From contig DVLT01000057.1 of assembly GCA_018715345.1 (NCBI GenBank), positions 1 through 57,311 on the forward strand: a DNA stretch of 57,311 bases, written 5' to 3'. This DNA is from Candidatus Onthocola gallistercoris (GTDB lineage: Bacteria > Bacillota > Clostridia > Lachnospirales > Lachnospiraceae). The position numbers and the translations under genes were made by a program. Each line of letters opens with the position of its first letter. Within the stretch, counting starts at the first letter, position 1. Below, in pieces: positions 34,251 to 43,696 of the stretch. Under the pieces are notes generated by a model. The model was not told where the DNA came from. It did no database searches and worked only from the letters and a program-made list of their open reading frames with translations.

Positions 34251-34253
34251 AAT
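34225..34253 (+). promoter_or_regulatory. Promoter of the EamA transporter gene
   Basis: TTGAAA (34225-34230), 17-base spacer, TAAAAT (34248-34253), 33 bases before the ATG. Confidence 0.65.
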
Positions 34254-34286
34254 AGTATTTCGTACACAGGGAAAGGATTTGATCAT

Positions 34287-35207
34287 ATGTATTCTGCAAA
34301 AAACACTTTTTTGCTCCTGCTCACGGCCTTCATCTGGGGCACGGCCTTCGTAGCCCAGAGTGTGGGGCTTGACTACATCGGTCCATTTACTTTAAACGGG
34401 CTGCGTTTCTTCATCGGGGGCTTTGTTTTGATCCCCATCATCCCCCTACTTGACCGGATGAAAAAAAATGATCCCAAAACCGGCTCTTCCCATGACAGAC
34501 GCATCCTTTTTGCCGGCGGTATATGCTGCGGTATAGCTTTGGCCATTGCCAGCACACTTCAGCAGTTCGGCATCAAATATACATCTGTTGGCAAAGCCGG
34601 ATTCATCACCGCCCTTTACATCGTCATCGTCCCCTTGCTTGGAATCTTTATCGGGCGCCGACTCCGCCTCCTGGTGGGGATCAGTGTGCTTTTGGCTCTG
34701 ACCGGTCTGTATTTCCTATGCATGAACGATACGCTCGCATTTGGTCTCGGAGATACGTATGTGCTGTTATCCGCCTTTTTCTTTTCCATACATATTTTAG
34801 TCATCGACTATTTTTCGCCAAAAACAGACTCCGTACGCATGTCCTGCATCCAGTTTTTCACGGCAGGCATCCTGTTGGCCGGTCCCATACTGCTGATCGA
34901 AAAGCCGTCTTTTTCAGACATACTGGCCGCCTGGCTGCCCCTCCTTTATACCGGCGTACTTTCCTCCGGTGTGGCCTACACCCTTCAGATCATCGCCCAG
35001 AGGGATTACGACCCTACCATTGCCTCGCTGCTTTTAAGCCTGGAATCCGTATTCAGCGCCTTGGCCGGCTGGATCATCCTGCATCAGTCGCTGACGCCGC
35101 GGGAAATCCTTGGTTGTCTGCTCATGTTCTCTGCCATTATCTTGGCTCAGCTTCCTTCCGGCAGGCAAATTTCTGTATTTACCAGGCAAAAGCATGTCAA
35201 ACGTTAA
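34287..35207 (+). CDS. EamA/DMT-family transporter
   Basis: A 306-residue drug/metabolite-type permease with ten predicted helices in two EamA repeats. The first begins LLTAFIWGTAFVAQSVG and GPFTLNGLRFFIGG near residue 35; the second starts near 155 (DTYVLLSAFFFSIHILVIDYF) and ends with the family's SLESVFSALAGWIILHQSLTPRE near 245-268. Members export amino acids, nucleosides or other metabolites; the substrate is unknown. AAAGGA precedes the ATG. It converges on accA. Confidence 0.88.
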   Translation: MYSAKNTFLLLLTAFIWGTAFVAQSVGLDYIGPFTLNGLRFFIGGFVLIPIIPLLDRMKKNDPKTGSSHDRRILFAGGICCGIALAIASTLQQFGIKYTSVGKAGFITALYIVIVPLLGIFIGRRLRLLVGISVLLALTGLYFLCMNDTLAFGLGDTYVLLSAFFFSIHILVIDYFSPKTDSVRMSCIQFFTAGILLAGPILLIEKPSFSDILAAWLPLLYTGVLSSGVAYTLQIIAQRDYDPTIASLLLSLESVFSALAGWIILHQSLTPREILGCLLMFSAIILAQLPSGRQISVFTRQKHVKR

Positions 35208-35269
35208 AGATCAAAATGTTCTGACCAGGTTATCCGCCCGACATGGGGTTTCTCCCGAAAAAATCAAAT

Positions 35270-35289
35270 GCCGGGCTTAAAAGCCCGGC
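35270..35289. terminator. Bidirectional terminator between the transporter gene and accA
   Basis: GCCGGGCTT-AA-AAGCCCGGC: a 20-base near-perfect hairpin. On the minus strand it is followed by ATTTGATTTTTTC, a usable T-tract for accA; on the plus strand the tail is A-rich, so it works less well that way. Confidence 0.75.
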
Positions 35290-35302
35290 AAAAATAATCA
35301 TT

Positions 35303-36082
35303 TTAATAGGCACGAAATCTTTCGTATCGTTCTTTTGCAATGCTTTCCCCGTCCATACCGTCATACTTTTTGAAAAAAGCGATCATATCTTCTTTCAGAG
35401 CCGCACAGATGGGTTCCGCATTTTCCACAATGGCCGGCGTCCTTTCCGGGAACACTTTTTCCACCACGCCAAACCGTTTCAAGTCTTCCGAAGTCATCTT
35501 CATCTTTTCCGCCGCTTCCGGCGCCCGATGCCCGTCTTTCCACAAAATGGACGCAAAGCCCTCCGGAGAAAGGACGGAATAGATGGCATTTTCCAGGCAC
35601 CACACCTCATTGCCCACGGCTAACGCCAACGCGCCGCCGCTCCCGCCTTCGCCGATGGCAATGGAGAGGATGGGCACTTTTAGGCCGGACATCTCCATCA
35701 GATTCCGGGCAATGGCTTCACCTTGCCCCCGCTCTTCCGCTTCAATGCCGCAAAAGGCGCCGGAAGTGTCCACAAAGCAGACCACCGGACGGCCGAACTT
35801 CTCTGCCTGTTTCATCAGACGAAGAGCCTTCCGATACCCTTCCGGATTGGGCATACCGAAATTGCGCTGTACATTCTCCTGGATATTACGTCCCTTTTGC
35901 TCGCCGATCACTGTGACCGGGCGGCCATCCAAAAAGGCAATGCCTCCAACGACTGCCGGGTCGTCTTTATAATTCCGGTCGCCGTGAAGTTCCATAAAAT
36001 CGTCAAAAATATGTTCAATATAATACAGACTGGTCGGGCGTCCGCCCATACGGGCCGTCTGAACTCTTTCCCATGCTGTCAT
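35303..36082 (-). CDS. accA: Acetyl-CoA carboxylase carboxyltransferase subunit alpha
   Basis: This 259-residue alpha half of the carboxyltransferase transfers CO2 from biotin to acetyl-CoA to give malonyl-CoA. The crotonase-fold blocks are [16 protein letters not shown] near residue 22, [17 protein letters not shown] near 45, [19 protein letters not shown] near 112 and [13 protein letters not shown] near 145. It is the last gene of the fatty-acid operon and lies 3 bases after accD. Confidence 0.95.
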   Translation of the reverse strand: MTAWERVQTARMGGRPTSLYYIEHIFDDFMELHGDRNYKDDPAVVGGIAFLDGRPVTVIGEQKGRNIQENVQRNFGMPNPEGYRKALRLMKQAEKFGRPVVCFVDTSGAFCGIEAEERGQGEAIARNLMEMSGLKVPILSIAIGEGGSGGALALAVGNEVWCLENAIYSVLSPEGFASILWKDGHRAPEAAEKMKMTSEDLKRFGVVEKVFPERTPAIVENAEPICAALKEDMIAFFKKYDGMDGESIAKERYERFRAY

Positions 36083-36085
36083 CTC

Positions 36086-37033
36086 TCACGCCTCCCCATC
36101 GTCAACTGTCCAAGGTTTGTGGGCAAGAATGAGTCGATATAATGTATTTTTCAGTTCTTTCCGCTCCACGATCTTATCCACAAACCCATGTTCCAACATA
36201 AAATCTGCTCTCTGAAAACCTTCAGGCAATGTTTCTCCGATGGTCTGCTCGATGACTCTCTGACCGGCAAAACCGATCAGCGTCTCCGGTTCCGTCAAGA
36301 TCACATCCCCCAACATGGCAAAACTTGCGGTCACTCCGCCGGTGGTGGGATCTGTGACCACGGAAAAATAGGGCAATCCCGCCTGTCCATGTTTTTGGAT
36401 GGCTGCAGAAGTTTTTGCCATCTGCATCAGAGACAGGATACCTTCCTGCATCCTGGCGCCGCCGGAACAGGTGAAAATGATCACAGGCAGAGACAGCCTT
36501 GTGCCCCGTTCGATCGCCCGGGTGATCTTTTCGCCCACAATGGTACCCATGCTGCCCATCATGAAATTGGAATCCATGACAGCGATAGAGCATCTCTCCC
36601 CATATATCTTTCCGATCCCGCACACAACGCCTTCATTTAAACCGGTTTTTTCCCGCATGGAACGAATCTTATCTTCATAACCTTCAAATTCCAATGGATT
36701 GACGATCTCAAAGTCCCGATCTTCTTCCTCAAAACTGCCTTCATCACAGATTTGGCGGAGCCGTTCCCAAGCTCCGATCCGGAGATGGTGGCCGCAAAAG
36801 GGACACACGTGAAGATTCTTTTCCATATCTTCTTTATAACAAAACGCCTTGCAGGAAGGACATTTCTCCCAAAGTCCTTCCGGGACCTGTGGACCATTCT
36901 CCACTTCCCTCTCCTGTCCGTCCAGGGAAACACTGTCTGCATCCACGGCCCGGGATGTTTGCCGTTTCGGATTCCGGTTGGATAAGGTGATATATGTTGC
37001 CTTTTTAAACATGCTGTTTTTCCGATTAAACAT
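36086..37033 (-). CDS. accD: Acetyl-CoA carboxylase carboxyltransferase subunit beta
   Basis: A 315-residue partner of AccA. The zinc ribbon is WEKCPSCKAFCYKEDMEKN followed by HVCPFCGHH near residues 57-82 (CPSC and CPFC pairs). SCSGGARMQEG near 190 and TTGGVTASFAMLGDV near 230 form the oxyanion sites of the carboxyltransferase. The N-terminal 50 residues are longer and less conserved than in E. coli. It is followed immediately by accA. Confidence 0.95.
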   Translation of the reverse strand: MFNRKNSMFKKATYITLSNRNPKRQTSRAVDADSVSLDGQEREVENGPQVPEGLWEKCPSCKAFCYKEDMEKNLHVCPFCGHHLRIGAWERLRQICDEGSFEEEDRDFEIVNPLEFEGYEDKIRSMREKTGLNEGVVCGIGKIYGERCSIAVMDSNFMMGSMGTIVGEKITRAIERGTRLSLPVIIFTCSGGARMQEGILSLMQMAKTSAAIQKHGQAGLPYFSVVTDPTTGGVTASFAMLGDVILTEPETLIGFAGQRVIEQTIGETLPEGFQRADFMLEHGFVDKIVERKELKNTLYRLILAHKPWTVDDGEA

Positions 37034-37049
37034 GACCTATCCTCCGTTA

Positions 37050-38405
37050 TTATTCTGCATCATCCATGTGTTCGATAAACGATGTGTCGATATTTCCTTC
37101 CACAAATTCGGGATGGTTCATGATCTCCAGCTGGAAATCGATATTTGTGTCCACGCCCTCCACGATAAACTCGCTCAGCGCGCTCTTCATCTTTTTGATG
37201 GCTTCTTTTCTGGATTTTCCATGCACGATCAATTTCGCGATCATGGAATCATAATAGGGCGGTATGGTATAGCCGGCATACATGGCCGTATCCACACGGA
37301 TACCTTTTCCGCCGGGAAGATGCAGCCGGGTCACTTTTCCCGGTGACGGGATAAATCCTTTTTCCGGATTTTCCGCATTGATCCGGCATTCGATGGCATG
37401 CCCTGAAATGCGTACATCCTCCTGCTCATAACGCAAAGGCTGTCCCTCGGCGATCCGTATCTGATTCTTGATCAGATCGATATCTGTGACCGCTTCCGTG
37501 ACCGGATGTTCCACCTGGATCCGGGTATTCATCTCCATGAAATAAAAATTTTTATTTTTATCCAACAAAAACTCGATGGTTCCAGCATTTTCATAGCCCA
37601 CCGCTTTTGCCGCCTTCACAGCAGCTTCACCCATCCGGCGGCGCAGATCCTCGTCCAGCGCTGCGGAAGGGGATTCCTCAAGCACCTTCTGGTGTCGCCT
37701 CTGGATGGAGCAATCCCGCTCTCCCAGATGGATCACATGGCCAAATTTGTCCGCCAAGATCTGAAACTCAATGTGTCTGGGAGATTCGATATATTTTTCA
37801 ATATACATGGCATCATCGGCGAAGCTTCCCACTGATTCCATCTGGGCCATCTGGAAATTCTCTTCAAAATCTTCCCGGTTCCAGGAAATCCGCATTCCTT
37901 TGCCGCCTCCGCCGCTGGATGCTTTGATCATCACCGGGAAACCGATCTCTTGCGCAAGTTCAAGGGCTTCTGTCACGTCATAAACCGCTTCCTTTGTGCC
38001 GGGCACCACGGGGATACCGGCTTCCATCATCGTCTTTCTGGCTTCAGATTTGTTTCCCATTTTGTGGATCAACTCTGCAGACGGCCCCACAAAAGTAATA
38101 TGGCACTTCTGGCACATTTCCACAAAACGGGCGTTTTCAGACAGGAAACCAAAACCGGGATGGATGGCGTCCGCCCCGCACATGACTGTGGCGCTGATGA
38201 TATTGGCCATGTTCAGATAGCTGTCTTTGGACGATGCCGGACCGATACAGACCGCTTCATCCGCCAGCTGGACATGAAGGGCGTCCTCATCTGCCTGGGA
38301 ATAGACAGCCACGGTCTCAATCCCCATCTCTCTGCAGGCGCGGATGATCCGGACGGCGATCTCTCCCCGATTGGCGATCAATAGTTTATTTATCATCTGG
38401 CTCAC
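37050..38405 (-). CDS. accC: Acetyl-CoA carboxylase, biotin carboxylase subunit
   Basis: A 451-residue ATP-grasp enzyme that carboxylates biotin on AccB. The start INKLLIANRGEIAVRIIRACREMGI is diagnostic, SSGGGGKGMRI near 165 is the ATP loop, FMEMNTRIQVEHPVTE near 290 contains the catalytic Glu, Arg and Glu residues. Length equals that of E. coli AccC. It overlaps the fabZ stop by 4 bases. Confidence 0.97.
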   Translation of the reverse strand: MSQMINKLLIANRGEIAVRIIRACREMGIETVAVYSQADEDALHVQLADEAVCIGPASSKDSYLNMANIISATVMCGADAIHPGFGFLSENARFVEMCQKCHITFVGPSAELIHKMGNKSEARKTMMEAGIPVVPGTKEAVYDVTEALELAQEIGFPVMIKASSGGGGKGMRISWNREDFEENFQMAQMESVGSFADDAMYIEKYIESPRHIEFQILADKFGHVIHLGERDCSIQRRHQKVLEESPSAALDEDLRRRMGEAAVKAAKAVGYENAGTIEFLLDKNKNFYFMEMNTRIQVEHPVTEAVTDIDLIKNQIRIAEGQPLRYEQEDVRISGHAIECRINAENPEKGFIPSPGKVTRLHLPGGKGIRVDTAMYAGYTIPPYYDSMIAKLIVHGKSRKEAIKKMKSALSEFIVEGVDTNIDFQLEIMNHPEFVEGNIDTSFIEHMDDAE

Positions 38406-38830
38406 TCCTGACTGATCATGAAAGTCATCTCACATTCGGCAACAAGCCCTTCTTCGTTGTAGGCTTTGCCTGTGCCGATGCCCATGGGACCTTTTTGCTT
38501 CGTGATCTCCACTTCAAAGCGGAGCATGGTCCCTGGAACCACCTGTTTCCTGAAGCGGGCTTTGTTAAGGCCTCCAAAAAAGGCGATCTTTCCCCGCATA
38601 TTTTCCGGTTCCAGGATGATCACTGCGCCCACCTGGGCCATCGCTTCCAAGATCAGCACCCCTGGCATGACCGGATGCCCCGGAAAATGACCCGCAAAAA
38701 ACGGCTCATTATACGTGACCGCTTTGTAACCTGTCGCTTTTTTCCCCGATTCTGTGATATCCACCTTATCGATCAGCAGAAACGGCTGCCTGTGCGGAAG
38801 GATATCCATGATTTCTTTTATGCCTAACAT
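38402..38830 (-). CDS. fabZ: 3-hydroxyacyl-ACP dehydratase FabZ
   Basis: A 142-residue hot-dog-fold dehydratase of fatty-acid elongation. ILPHRQPFLLIDKV near residue 10, AGHFPGHPVMPGVLILEAMAQ near 46 with the catalytic His and Glu. No fabA or fabN-type gene accompanies it in the window, so how unsaturated chains are made is not seen here. Confidence 0.96.
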   Translation of the reverse strand: MLGIKEIMDILPHRQPFLLIDKVDITESGKKATGYKAVTYNEPFFAGHFPGHPVMPGVLILEAMAQVGAVIILEPENMRGKIAFFGGLNKARFRKQVVPGTMLRFEVEITKQKGPMGIGTGKAYNEEGLVAECEMTFMISQE

Positions 38831-38845
38831 ATTCTCGCTTCCCTT

Positions 38846-39283
38846 CTATTCGCCGACGATGATCAACGGCTGTCCATATTCCACGCCTTCACCATTGGCC
38901 ACACAAATTTCTTTTACGATGCCTTCTTCCGTACTTTCCACTTCATTCATCAATTTCATCGCCTCGATGATACCGATGATCTGGCCCTTCTTCACGTGAT
39001 CCCCCACTTTTACGAAGGGATCCGCATCCGGGCTCTTTGCCGCATAGAAAATGCCTACCAGCGGCGCTGGCACTTCATTTCCTTCTGTCTTTTCTTTTTC
39101 GGCTTCGGGCGCGTCCTTATCCGGAACGGTCACAGGCGCTCCATTTTCCATGACCGCCGGCGTGACCGTACCGTTTTCGCTTTTCTCCAGGCTGATCTTC
39201 AGATTGCCTTCTTCATATACAAAACTTTTCAATGGCGAGTTGGAGATGACCTCCACCAGCCGAATGACTTTTTCAATATCCAT
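38846..39283 (-). CDS. accB: Biotin carboxyl carrier protein of acetyl-CoA carboxylase
   Basis: A 145-residue carrier. The N-terminal part (MDIEKVIRLVEVISNSPLKSF) is followed by a linker rich in Ala, Pro and Glu. The C-terminal biotinyl domain holds the biotin lysine in IIEAMKLMNEVEST near residue 111. It lies between fabF and fabZ. Confidence 0.96.
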   Translation of the reverse strand: MDIEKVIRLVEVISNSPLKSFVYEEGNLKISLEKSENGTVTPAVMENGAPVTVPDKDAPEAEKEKTEGNEVPAPLVGIFYAAKSPDADPFVKVGDHVKKGQIIGIIEAMKLMNEVESTEEGIVKEICVANGEGVEYGQPLIIVGE

Positions 39284-39286
39284 CCT

Positions 39287-40531
39287 TTATGCCTCCCCGG
39301 CTTCAAACTTTTTCACAACAAGTGTCGCATTATGACCGCCAAACCCAAGGGAATTGCTCATGGCCGTACGGATCGGTCTATGCACACCTTCCCCAGGAAC
39401 ATAATTTAGATCGCAGCCTTCATCCGGCGTCTCAAGACCCACTGTGGGATGAATGTAACCCTCTTCAATGGATTTGACGCAGGTGATCAGTTCCACTGCA
39501 CCGGCTGCTCCCAAAAGATGGCCGACCATGGATTTTGTGGATGTCACCGGCACATGATATGCAGCTTCGCCTAGGGCGCTCTTTATGGCCCGGGTTTCAA
39601 ACAGGTCATTGTGATGGGTCCCTGTTCCATGGGCATTGATATAGTCGATATCTTCCGGCGTCATGCCGGCTTCTTTCATGGCCAGTTTCATGGCCATGGC
39701 CGCACCGTCGCCGTCCTCTGCCGGCGATGTGATATGATAAGCGTCGCTGGTGGCTCCATAGCCCACGATCTCAGCCAGGATATGGGCTCCCCGTGCCTGG
39801 GCGTGTTCCAAACTCTCCAGTACAAGGATGCCGGAACCTTCACCCATGACAAAACCGCTTCTGTCCTTATCAAAAGGAATGGATGCCCGGGTCGGATCTG
39901 TAGCTGTTGTCAAAGCTGTCAGAGAAGTAAAACCGGCCACTGCCACAGGACAGATGCTGCCTTCTGTACCGCCTGCAAGCATCACATCCGCATCACCGCA
40001 CTGGATACTCCGATAAGCTTCCCCGATGGAATGGGTTCCCGTGGCACAGGCTGTCACCACGTTAATGCTTTTCCCTTTCAGTCCAAAGTATATGGACACA
40101 TTACCGGATGCCATGTTGGAAATCATCATCGGCACAAATAAGGGCGAAACTCTTCCCGGCTTACCGGCTTCGATCTTTTTCATCTCCCGCTCCACAGCCT
40201 GGAGACTTCCCACACCGGAACCGATGGATACGCCCACCCGGTAAGGATCTTCCTTTGTCATATCCAATCCCGCGTCCTCCATCGCCTCTTTGGAAGCGGC
40301 CACAGCAAACTGGGTAAACCGTTCCATTCTTTTTGACGCTTTAAAATCCATGATATCCTTCGGGACAAAGTCCTTCACTTCGGCAGCCAGCTTCACTTTA
40401 TAGTCTGTTGTATCAAACTGGGTGATCGGACCGAAACCGATCTTATTCTCGCAGATCCCTTGCCAAAATTCCTGTACACTGTTTCCTATGGGAGTGATGG
40501 CTCCCATGCCTGTAATTACCACACGTCTCAT
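39287..40531 (-). CDS. fabF: Beta-ketoacyl-ACP synthase II
   Basis: A 414-residue condensing enzyme that extends acyl-ACP with malonyl-ACP. The catalytic triad is visible: Cys in VTACATGTHSIGEAY near 164, His in YINAHGTGTHHND near 303 and His in STKSMVGHLLGAAGAVE near 340. GFGGHNATLV closes the protein. No FabH (initiating enzyme) is coded in this operon. Confidence 0.97.
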   Translation of the reverse strand: MRRVVITGMGAITPIGNSVQEFWQGICENKIGFGPITQFDTTDYKVKLAAEVKDFVPKDIMDFKASKRMERFTQFAVAASKEAMEDAGLDMTKEDPYRVGVSIGSGVGSLQAVEREMKKIEAGKPGRVSPLFVPMMISNMASGNVSIYFGLKGKSINVVTACATGTHSIGEAYRSIQCGDADVMLAGGTEGSICPVAVAGFTSLTALTTATDPTRASIPFDKDRSGFVMGEGSGILVLESLEHAQARGAHILAEIVGYGATSDAYHITSPAEDGDGAAMAMKLAMKEAGMTPEDIDYINAHGTGTHHNDLFETRAIKSALGEAAYHVPVTSTKSMVGHLLGAAGAVELITCVKSIEEGYIHPTVGLETPDEGCDLNYVPGEGVHRPIRTAMSNSLGFGGHNATLVVKKFEAGEA

Positions 40532-40542
40532 TTCCTTACCTC

Positions 40543-41289
40543 CTATATGGACATACCGCCGTCCACGGATATCACCTGGCCGGTAATATATCGGGCGTCA
40601 TCCAGCGAAAGGAAAAGCACGGTTCCCGCAATATCCTCTGTTTCACCGAATGACCCCAGCGGGATATCGGATAACATTTTATTTTTCACTTCCTCGGGAA
40701 GCACATCTGTCATATCAGTTTTTATAAAGCCAGGGGCTATGGCATTGACTGTGATACCCCGGCTGGCCAGTTCCTTTGCCGCCGACTTGGTCAGGCCGAT
40801 GATGCCGGCTTTGGATGCCGCGTAATTTGCCTGACCCCCATTGCCATGCAATCCCACGACCGATGATATATTGATGATACGGCCGCTGCGCTGTTTCAGC
40901 ATATAGCGGGAAACACTTTTGATACAGCAGAAGCATCCCTTCAGATTGGTACGGATCACATCGTCAAACTCTTCTTCACTCATACGCATCATCAGATTAT
41001 CCCGTGTGATGCCGGCATTGTTGACCAGGATATCCAAACGGCCATGCTCTTTGATAATGGATTTGATCATGGCATCCACAGCCTTCATATCTGACACGTC
41101 ACAGCCGACTGTCTCTGCCTGGCCGCCTTTTTCCATGATCCCGTCTGCCACTTCTTTTGCCGCGGCTTCCGAATGGCTGTAATTGATGATCACTGCTGCT
41201 CCTTCTTCCGCCAGCTTCCGGGCAATGGCAGCGCCGATCCCCCGGCCGCCTCCGGTCACAAGAGCGATTTTTCCTTCAAGTCTCTTCAT
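40543..41289 (-). CDS. fabG: 3-oxoacyl-ACP reductase
   Basis: A 248-residue short-chain dehydrogenase reducing beta-ketoacyl-ACP with [23 protein letters not shown] near residue 10 binds the cofactor, [16 protein letters not shown] near 87 follows, and the Ser-Tyr-Lys triad appears in [22 protein letters not shown] near 137-158. The ATG shares a base with the fabD stop (TAATG). Confidence 0.96.
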   Translation of the reverse strand: MKRLEGKIALVTGGGRGIGAAIARKLAEEGAAVIINYSHSEAAAKEVADGIMEKGGQAETVGCDVSDMKAVDAMIKSIIKEHGRLDILVNNAGITRDNLMMRMSEEEFDDVIRTNLKGCFCCIKSVSRYMLKQRSGRIINISSVVGLHGNGGQANYAASKAGIIGLTKSAAKELASRGITVNAIAPGFIKTDMTDVLPEEVKNKMLSDIPLGSFGETEDIAGTVLFLSLDDARYITGQVISVDGGMSI

Positions 41290-42206
41290 TAGCGAAGTAC
41301 CTCCAGTTTTTCCAAATCTTCAGGTTTTTCAATGTTGATGCAAGGGATCTTCCGATCTATCCGGCGTAAAAATCCGGCGATCGTCTTGCCTGGTCCGATC
41401 TCCACAAAGGCTTCCACGCCATTTTGTATCATGAGTTCCATACTCTGACGCCACCGGACCGATTCGCTGACCTGGCGGATCAGCAGATCCTTCGTCTGTT
41501 TACTGTCTGTTATATACCGGGCCAATGTATTGGATACATACGGGATATCCGAATCCAGCCACTGGACATGCTCAAGTTCTTCCGCCAACCGTTCGCCTGC
41601 CCCCTTCATCATGGAAGAGTGGAATGGTCCGCTCACATTCAAGGACATGACCCGCTTTGCGCCCGCCTCTTTTAATCGGACTGAAGCTGTCTCCACTGCT
41701 CCTGCCTCCCCGGAAATGACCACCTGACCCGGGCAGTTGTCATTGGCCACTTCCACGATGCCCTCTGTCCCGGCACAGATTTCTGAAATGGTGTCCATAT
41801 CCAATCCAAGAACCGCCGCCATGGCGCCGCCATGGGGTACAGCTTCCTGCATAAAAAGTCCCCGCTTATCGATCAGACAGACAGCGTCCTTTGCCGATAT
41901 CCTTCCTGCCGCATGGAGGGCCGCATACTCTCCCAGGCTGAGGCCGGCAGTCACAGACGGGACGAATCCCTTTTCCTTTATGGCCTCAAACAGAGCGATC
42001 TCAGTCACAAGGAGACCGATCTGAGTGTAATGGGTCTGATCCAGTCGATCATTTTCCTCAAAGCACAGAGCCGGTACGTCCATGTTCAGCCACTCTGAGG
42101 CTTGATCATAAATTTCACGGCTCACTTTGTACTGTTCATAAAATTCTTTACCCATTCCGAATTTCTGGGCGCCTTGACCCGGAAACACAAATGCTGTTTT
42201 TTTCAT
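41289..42206 (-). CDS. fabD: Malonyl-CoA:ACP transacylase
   Basis: A 305-residue transacylase loading malonate onto [23 protein letters not shown] opens the protein; the active Ser lies in [15 protein letters not shown] near residue 90 (Leu where E. coli has His, a form I know from other clostridia). [11 protein letters not shown] near 197 carries the catalytic His. A terminator-like hairpin lies in the 97 bases between fabK and this gene. Confidence 0.95.
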   Translation of the reverse strand: MKKTAFVFPGQGAQKFGMGKEFYEQYKVSREIYDQASEWLNMDVPALCFEENDRLDQTHYTQIGLLVTEIALFEAIKEKGFVPSVTAGLSLGEYAALHAAGRISAKDAVCLIDKRGLFMQEAVPHGGAMAAVLGLDMDTISEICAGTEGIVEVANDNCPGQVVISGEAGAVETASVRLKEAGAKRVMSLNVSGPFHSSMMKGAGERLAEELEHVQWLDSDIPYVSNTLARYITDSKQTKDLLIRQVSESVRWRQSMELMIQNGVEAFVEIGPGKTIAGFLRRIDRKIPCINIEKPEDLEKLEVLR

Positions 42207-42245
42207 GATTCACTCTCCATTAGTTTGAACATCAAAATATATACT

Positions 42246-42286
42246 TTTAAAAACTGCTGCACTCCCGATCACAGAAATGCAGCAGC
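42246..42286 (-). terminator. Internal terminator or attenuator between fabK and fabD
   Basis: Minus strand CTGCTGCA (42278-42285), 16-base loop, TGCAGCAG (42254-42261), TTTTTAAAAG. It sits mid-operon, so it probably gives partial termination, leaving acpP and fabK more strongly expressed. Confidence 0.65.
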
Positions 42287-42303
42287 TTATATCATCTACT
42301 ATC

Positions 42304-43251
42304 TTATATGTCAAGAAGTCTGCATTTTTCCCGAATCACATGCTGTGCTTCAGTCGTCATCTCCTCGATAATTTCACGGCAGGTCTGCCGTTTGGAGACC
42401 AGGCCGGCGATCTGTCCCGCCATCACGGAACCGGTTTTCACATCACCGTCAACAACCGCTTTACGCAAAGCCCCCAGTGTCAAATGTTCCAGTTCATCCA
42501 GAGTGGCGCCTTCTGCTTCCAGTTTCAGATATTCCCGTGTCATCTGATTCCGCAGGACGCGGATCGGATGGCCGGTACTCCGACCAGTCACCTGGCTGTC
42601 GATATCTTTCGCCTTAGCCACTCTCTCTTTATAATTTTCATGGATCTGGGTCTCTTCTGCCAGCAGAAAACGGGTTCCCACCTGAACGCCTTCTGCTCCC
42701 AGCATGAATGCTGCAGCCATGCCCCTGCCGTCGCCGATACCGCCGGCTGCAAGGACAGGTATGGAAACCGCATCCACAACCTGAGGTACAAGAGCCATCG
42801 TCGTCAATTCACCGATATGGCCGCCGGATTCACAGCCTTCAGCCACCAGGGCGTCGGCGCCGCAACGCTCCATACGTTTTGCCAGCGCCACCGATGCCAC
42901 CACCGGTATCACCTTCACTCCGGCTTCTTTCCACATGGCCATATACTTTTCAGGGCTTCCCGCGCCTGTCGTCACAACGGAAACGCCTTCTTCCACGACC
43001 ATCTTGGCGATATCATCTGCCGCCGGGTTCATCAGCATGATATTCACGCCAAAAGGCTTATCTGTCAGTTCTTTTGCCTGTCTTACCTCTGCCCGCACAT
43101 GATCACAGTCTGCACCGCCTGCGGCAATGATCCCAAGACCACCCGCATTGGATACAGCCGCAGCCAGCGTATGCTCGGCCACCCATGCCATACCGCCCTG
43201 GAAAACAGGCACTTCTATCCCAAGCAATTCTGTCAGTCGGGTCTTCATCAT
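42304..43251 (-). CDS. fabK: Enoyl-ACP reductase II (FMN-dependent)
   Basis: A 315-residue FMN enzyme of the nitronate-monooxygenase fold that reduces enoyl-ACP in the last step of each elongation round. EVPVFQGGMAWVAEHTLAAAVSNAGGLGIIAAG near the N-terminus is the FabK signature; SGGHIGELTTMALVPQV near 142 and LAAGGIGDGRGMAAA near 168 bind FMN. FabK replaces the triclosan-sensitive FabI found in other bacteria. It lies 2 bases after acpP. Confidence 0.95.
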   Translation of the reverse strand: MMKTRLTELLGIEVPVFQGGMAWVAEHTLAAAVSNAGGLGIIAAGGADCDHVRAEVRQAKELTDKPFGVNIMLMNPAADDIAKMVVEEGVSVVTTGAGSPEKYMAMWKEAGVKVIPVVASVALAKRMERCGADALVAEGCESGGHIGELTTMALVPQVVDAVSIPVLAAGGIGDGRGMAAAFMLGAEGVQVGTRFLLAEETQIHENYKERVAKAKDIDSQVTGRSTGHPIRVLRNQMTREYLKLEAEGATLDELEHLTLGALRKAVVDGDVKTGSVMAGQIAGLVSKRQTCREIIEEMTTEAQHVIREKCRLLDI

Positions 43252-43253
43252 GA

Positions 43254-43487
43254 TCAGTCCTCGATGCCTTTTGACTTTATGTATTCCACAACGTCATTAA
43301 CCGTGTTGATCTTCTCCAGATCTTCCGTCGGGATCTCAATATCGTATTCTTCTTCAAGAGCCATAACAAGTTCAAACAGGTCCAGAGAGTCTGCGCCCAG
43401 ATCATCTTTAAAAGATGTATCCATTGTAATACTGTCTTTGTCCACACTTAACTGTTCTGCAACGATTTCCTGAATTTTTTCAAACAT
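43254..43487 (-). CDS. acpP: Acyl carrier protein
   Basis: A 77-residue acidic carrier, [18 protein letters not shown]. The phosphopantetheine serine is in [21 protein letters not shown] near residue 36. The ATG at 43487 follows AAAGGAGATAAAAAC, which excludes an in-frame start eight codons upstream. It is the first gene of the fatty-acid operon. Confidence 0.96.
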   Translation of the reverse strand: MFEKIQEIVAEQLSVDKDSITMDTSFKDDLGADSLDLFELVMALEEEYDIEIPTEDLEKINTVNDVVEYIKSKGIED

Positions 43488-43547
43488 GTTTTTATCTCCT
43501 TTAATCCACAAAATTTAAAGCCGCCATGATAGGCCGCTTCCATATAA

Positions 43548-43566
43548 TACTTTGATATCCAAAGTA
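43548..43566 (-). promoter_or_regulatory. FabT-like operator palindrome at the fab promoter
   Basis: A 19-base inverted repeat, TACTTTG-GATAT-CAAAGTA on the minus strand, overlaps the -10 box of the acpP promoter. Core TTTGATATC-like symmetry resembles the sites of the MarR-type lipid regulator FabT. No FabT or FapR gene is in the window, so the regulator is inferred. Confidence 0.6.
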
Positions 43567-43591
43567 TAGCCACCTTTAATAGGTTTGTCAA
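43563..43591 (-). promoter_or_regulatory. Sigma-A promoter of the fatty-acid operon
   Basis: Minus strand TTGACA (43586-43591), 17-base spacer, TATACT (43563-43568), about 75 bases before acpP. Confidence 0.85.
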
Positions 43592-43652
43592 TCCAATTTT
43601 TAACACTTTAACAGATTTTCATATCTTTGACGTTTATTTCATCTGTCAAACA

Positions 43653-43683
43653 GAACAGACAGCCCTTTTTGTGCTGTCTGTTC
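43653..43683 (-). terminator. Hairpin after the aminotransferase gene
   Basis: Minus strand GAACAGACAGC, 9-base loop, GCTGTCTGTTC, then TGTTTG. Stem of 11 pairs; the T-tract is weak. Confidence 0.65.
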
Positions 43684-43696
43684 CGATAAAATCTGT

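Noticed and set aside
42277-43473. 398-codon plus-strand frame opposite fabK and acpP
   Set aside because: Antisense shadow; no start signal and no recognisable domains.
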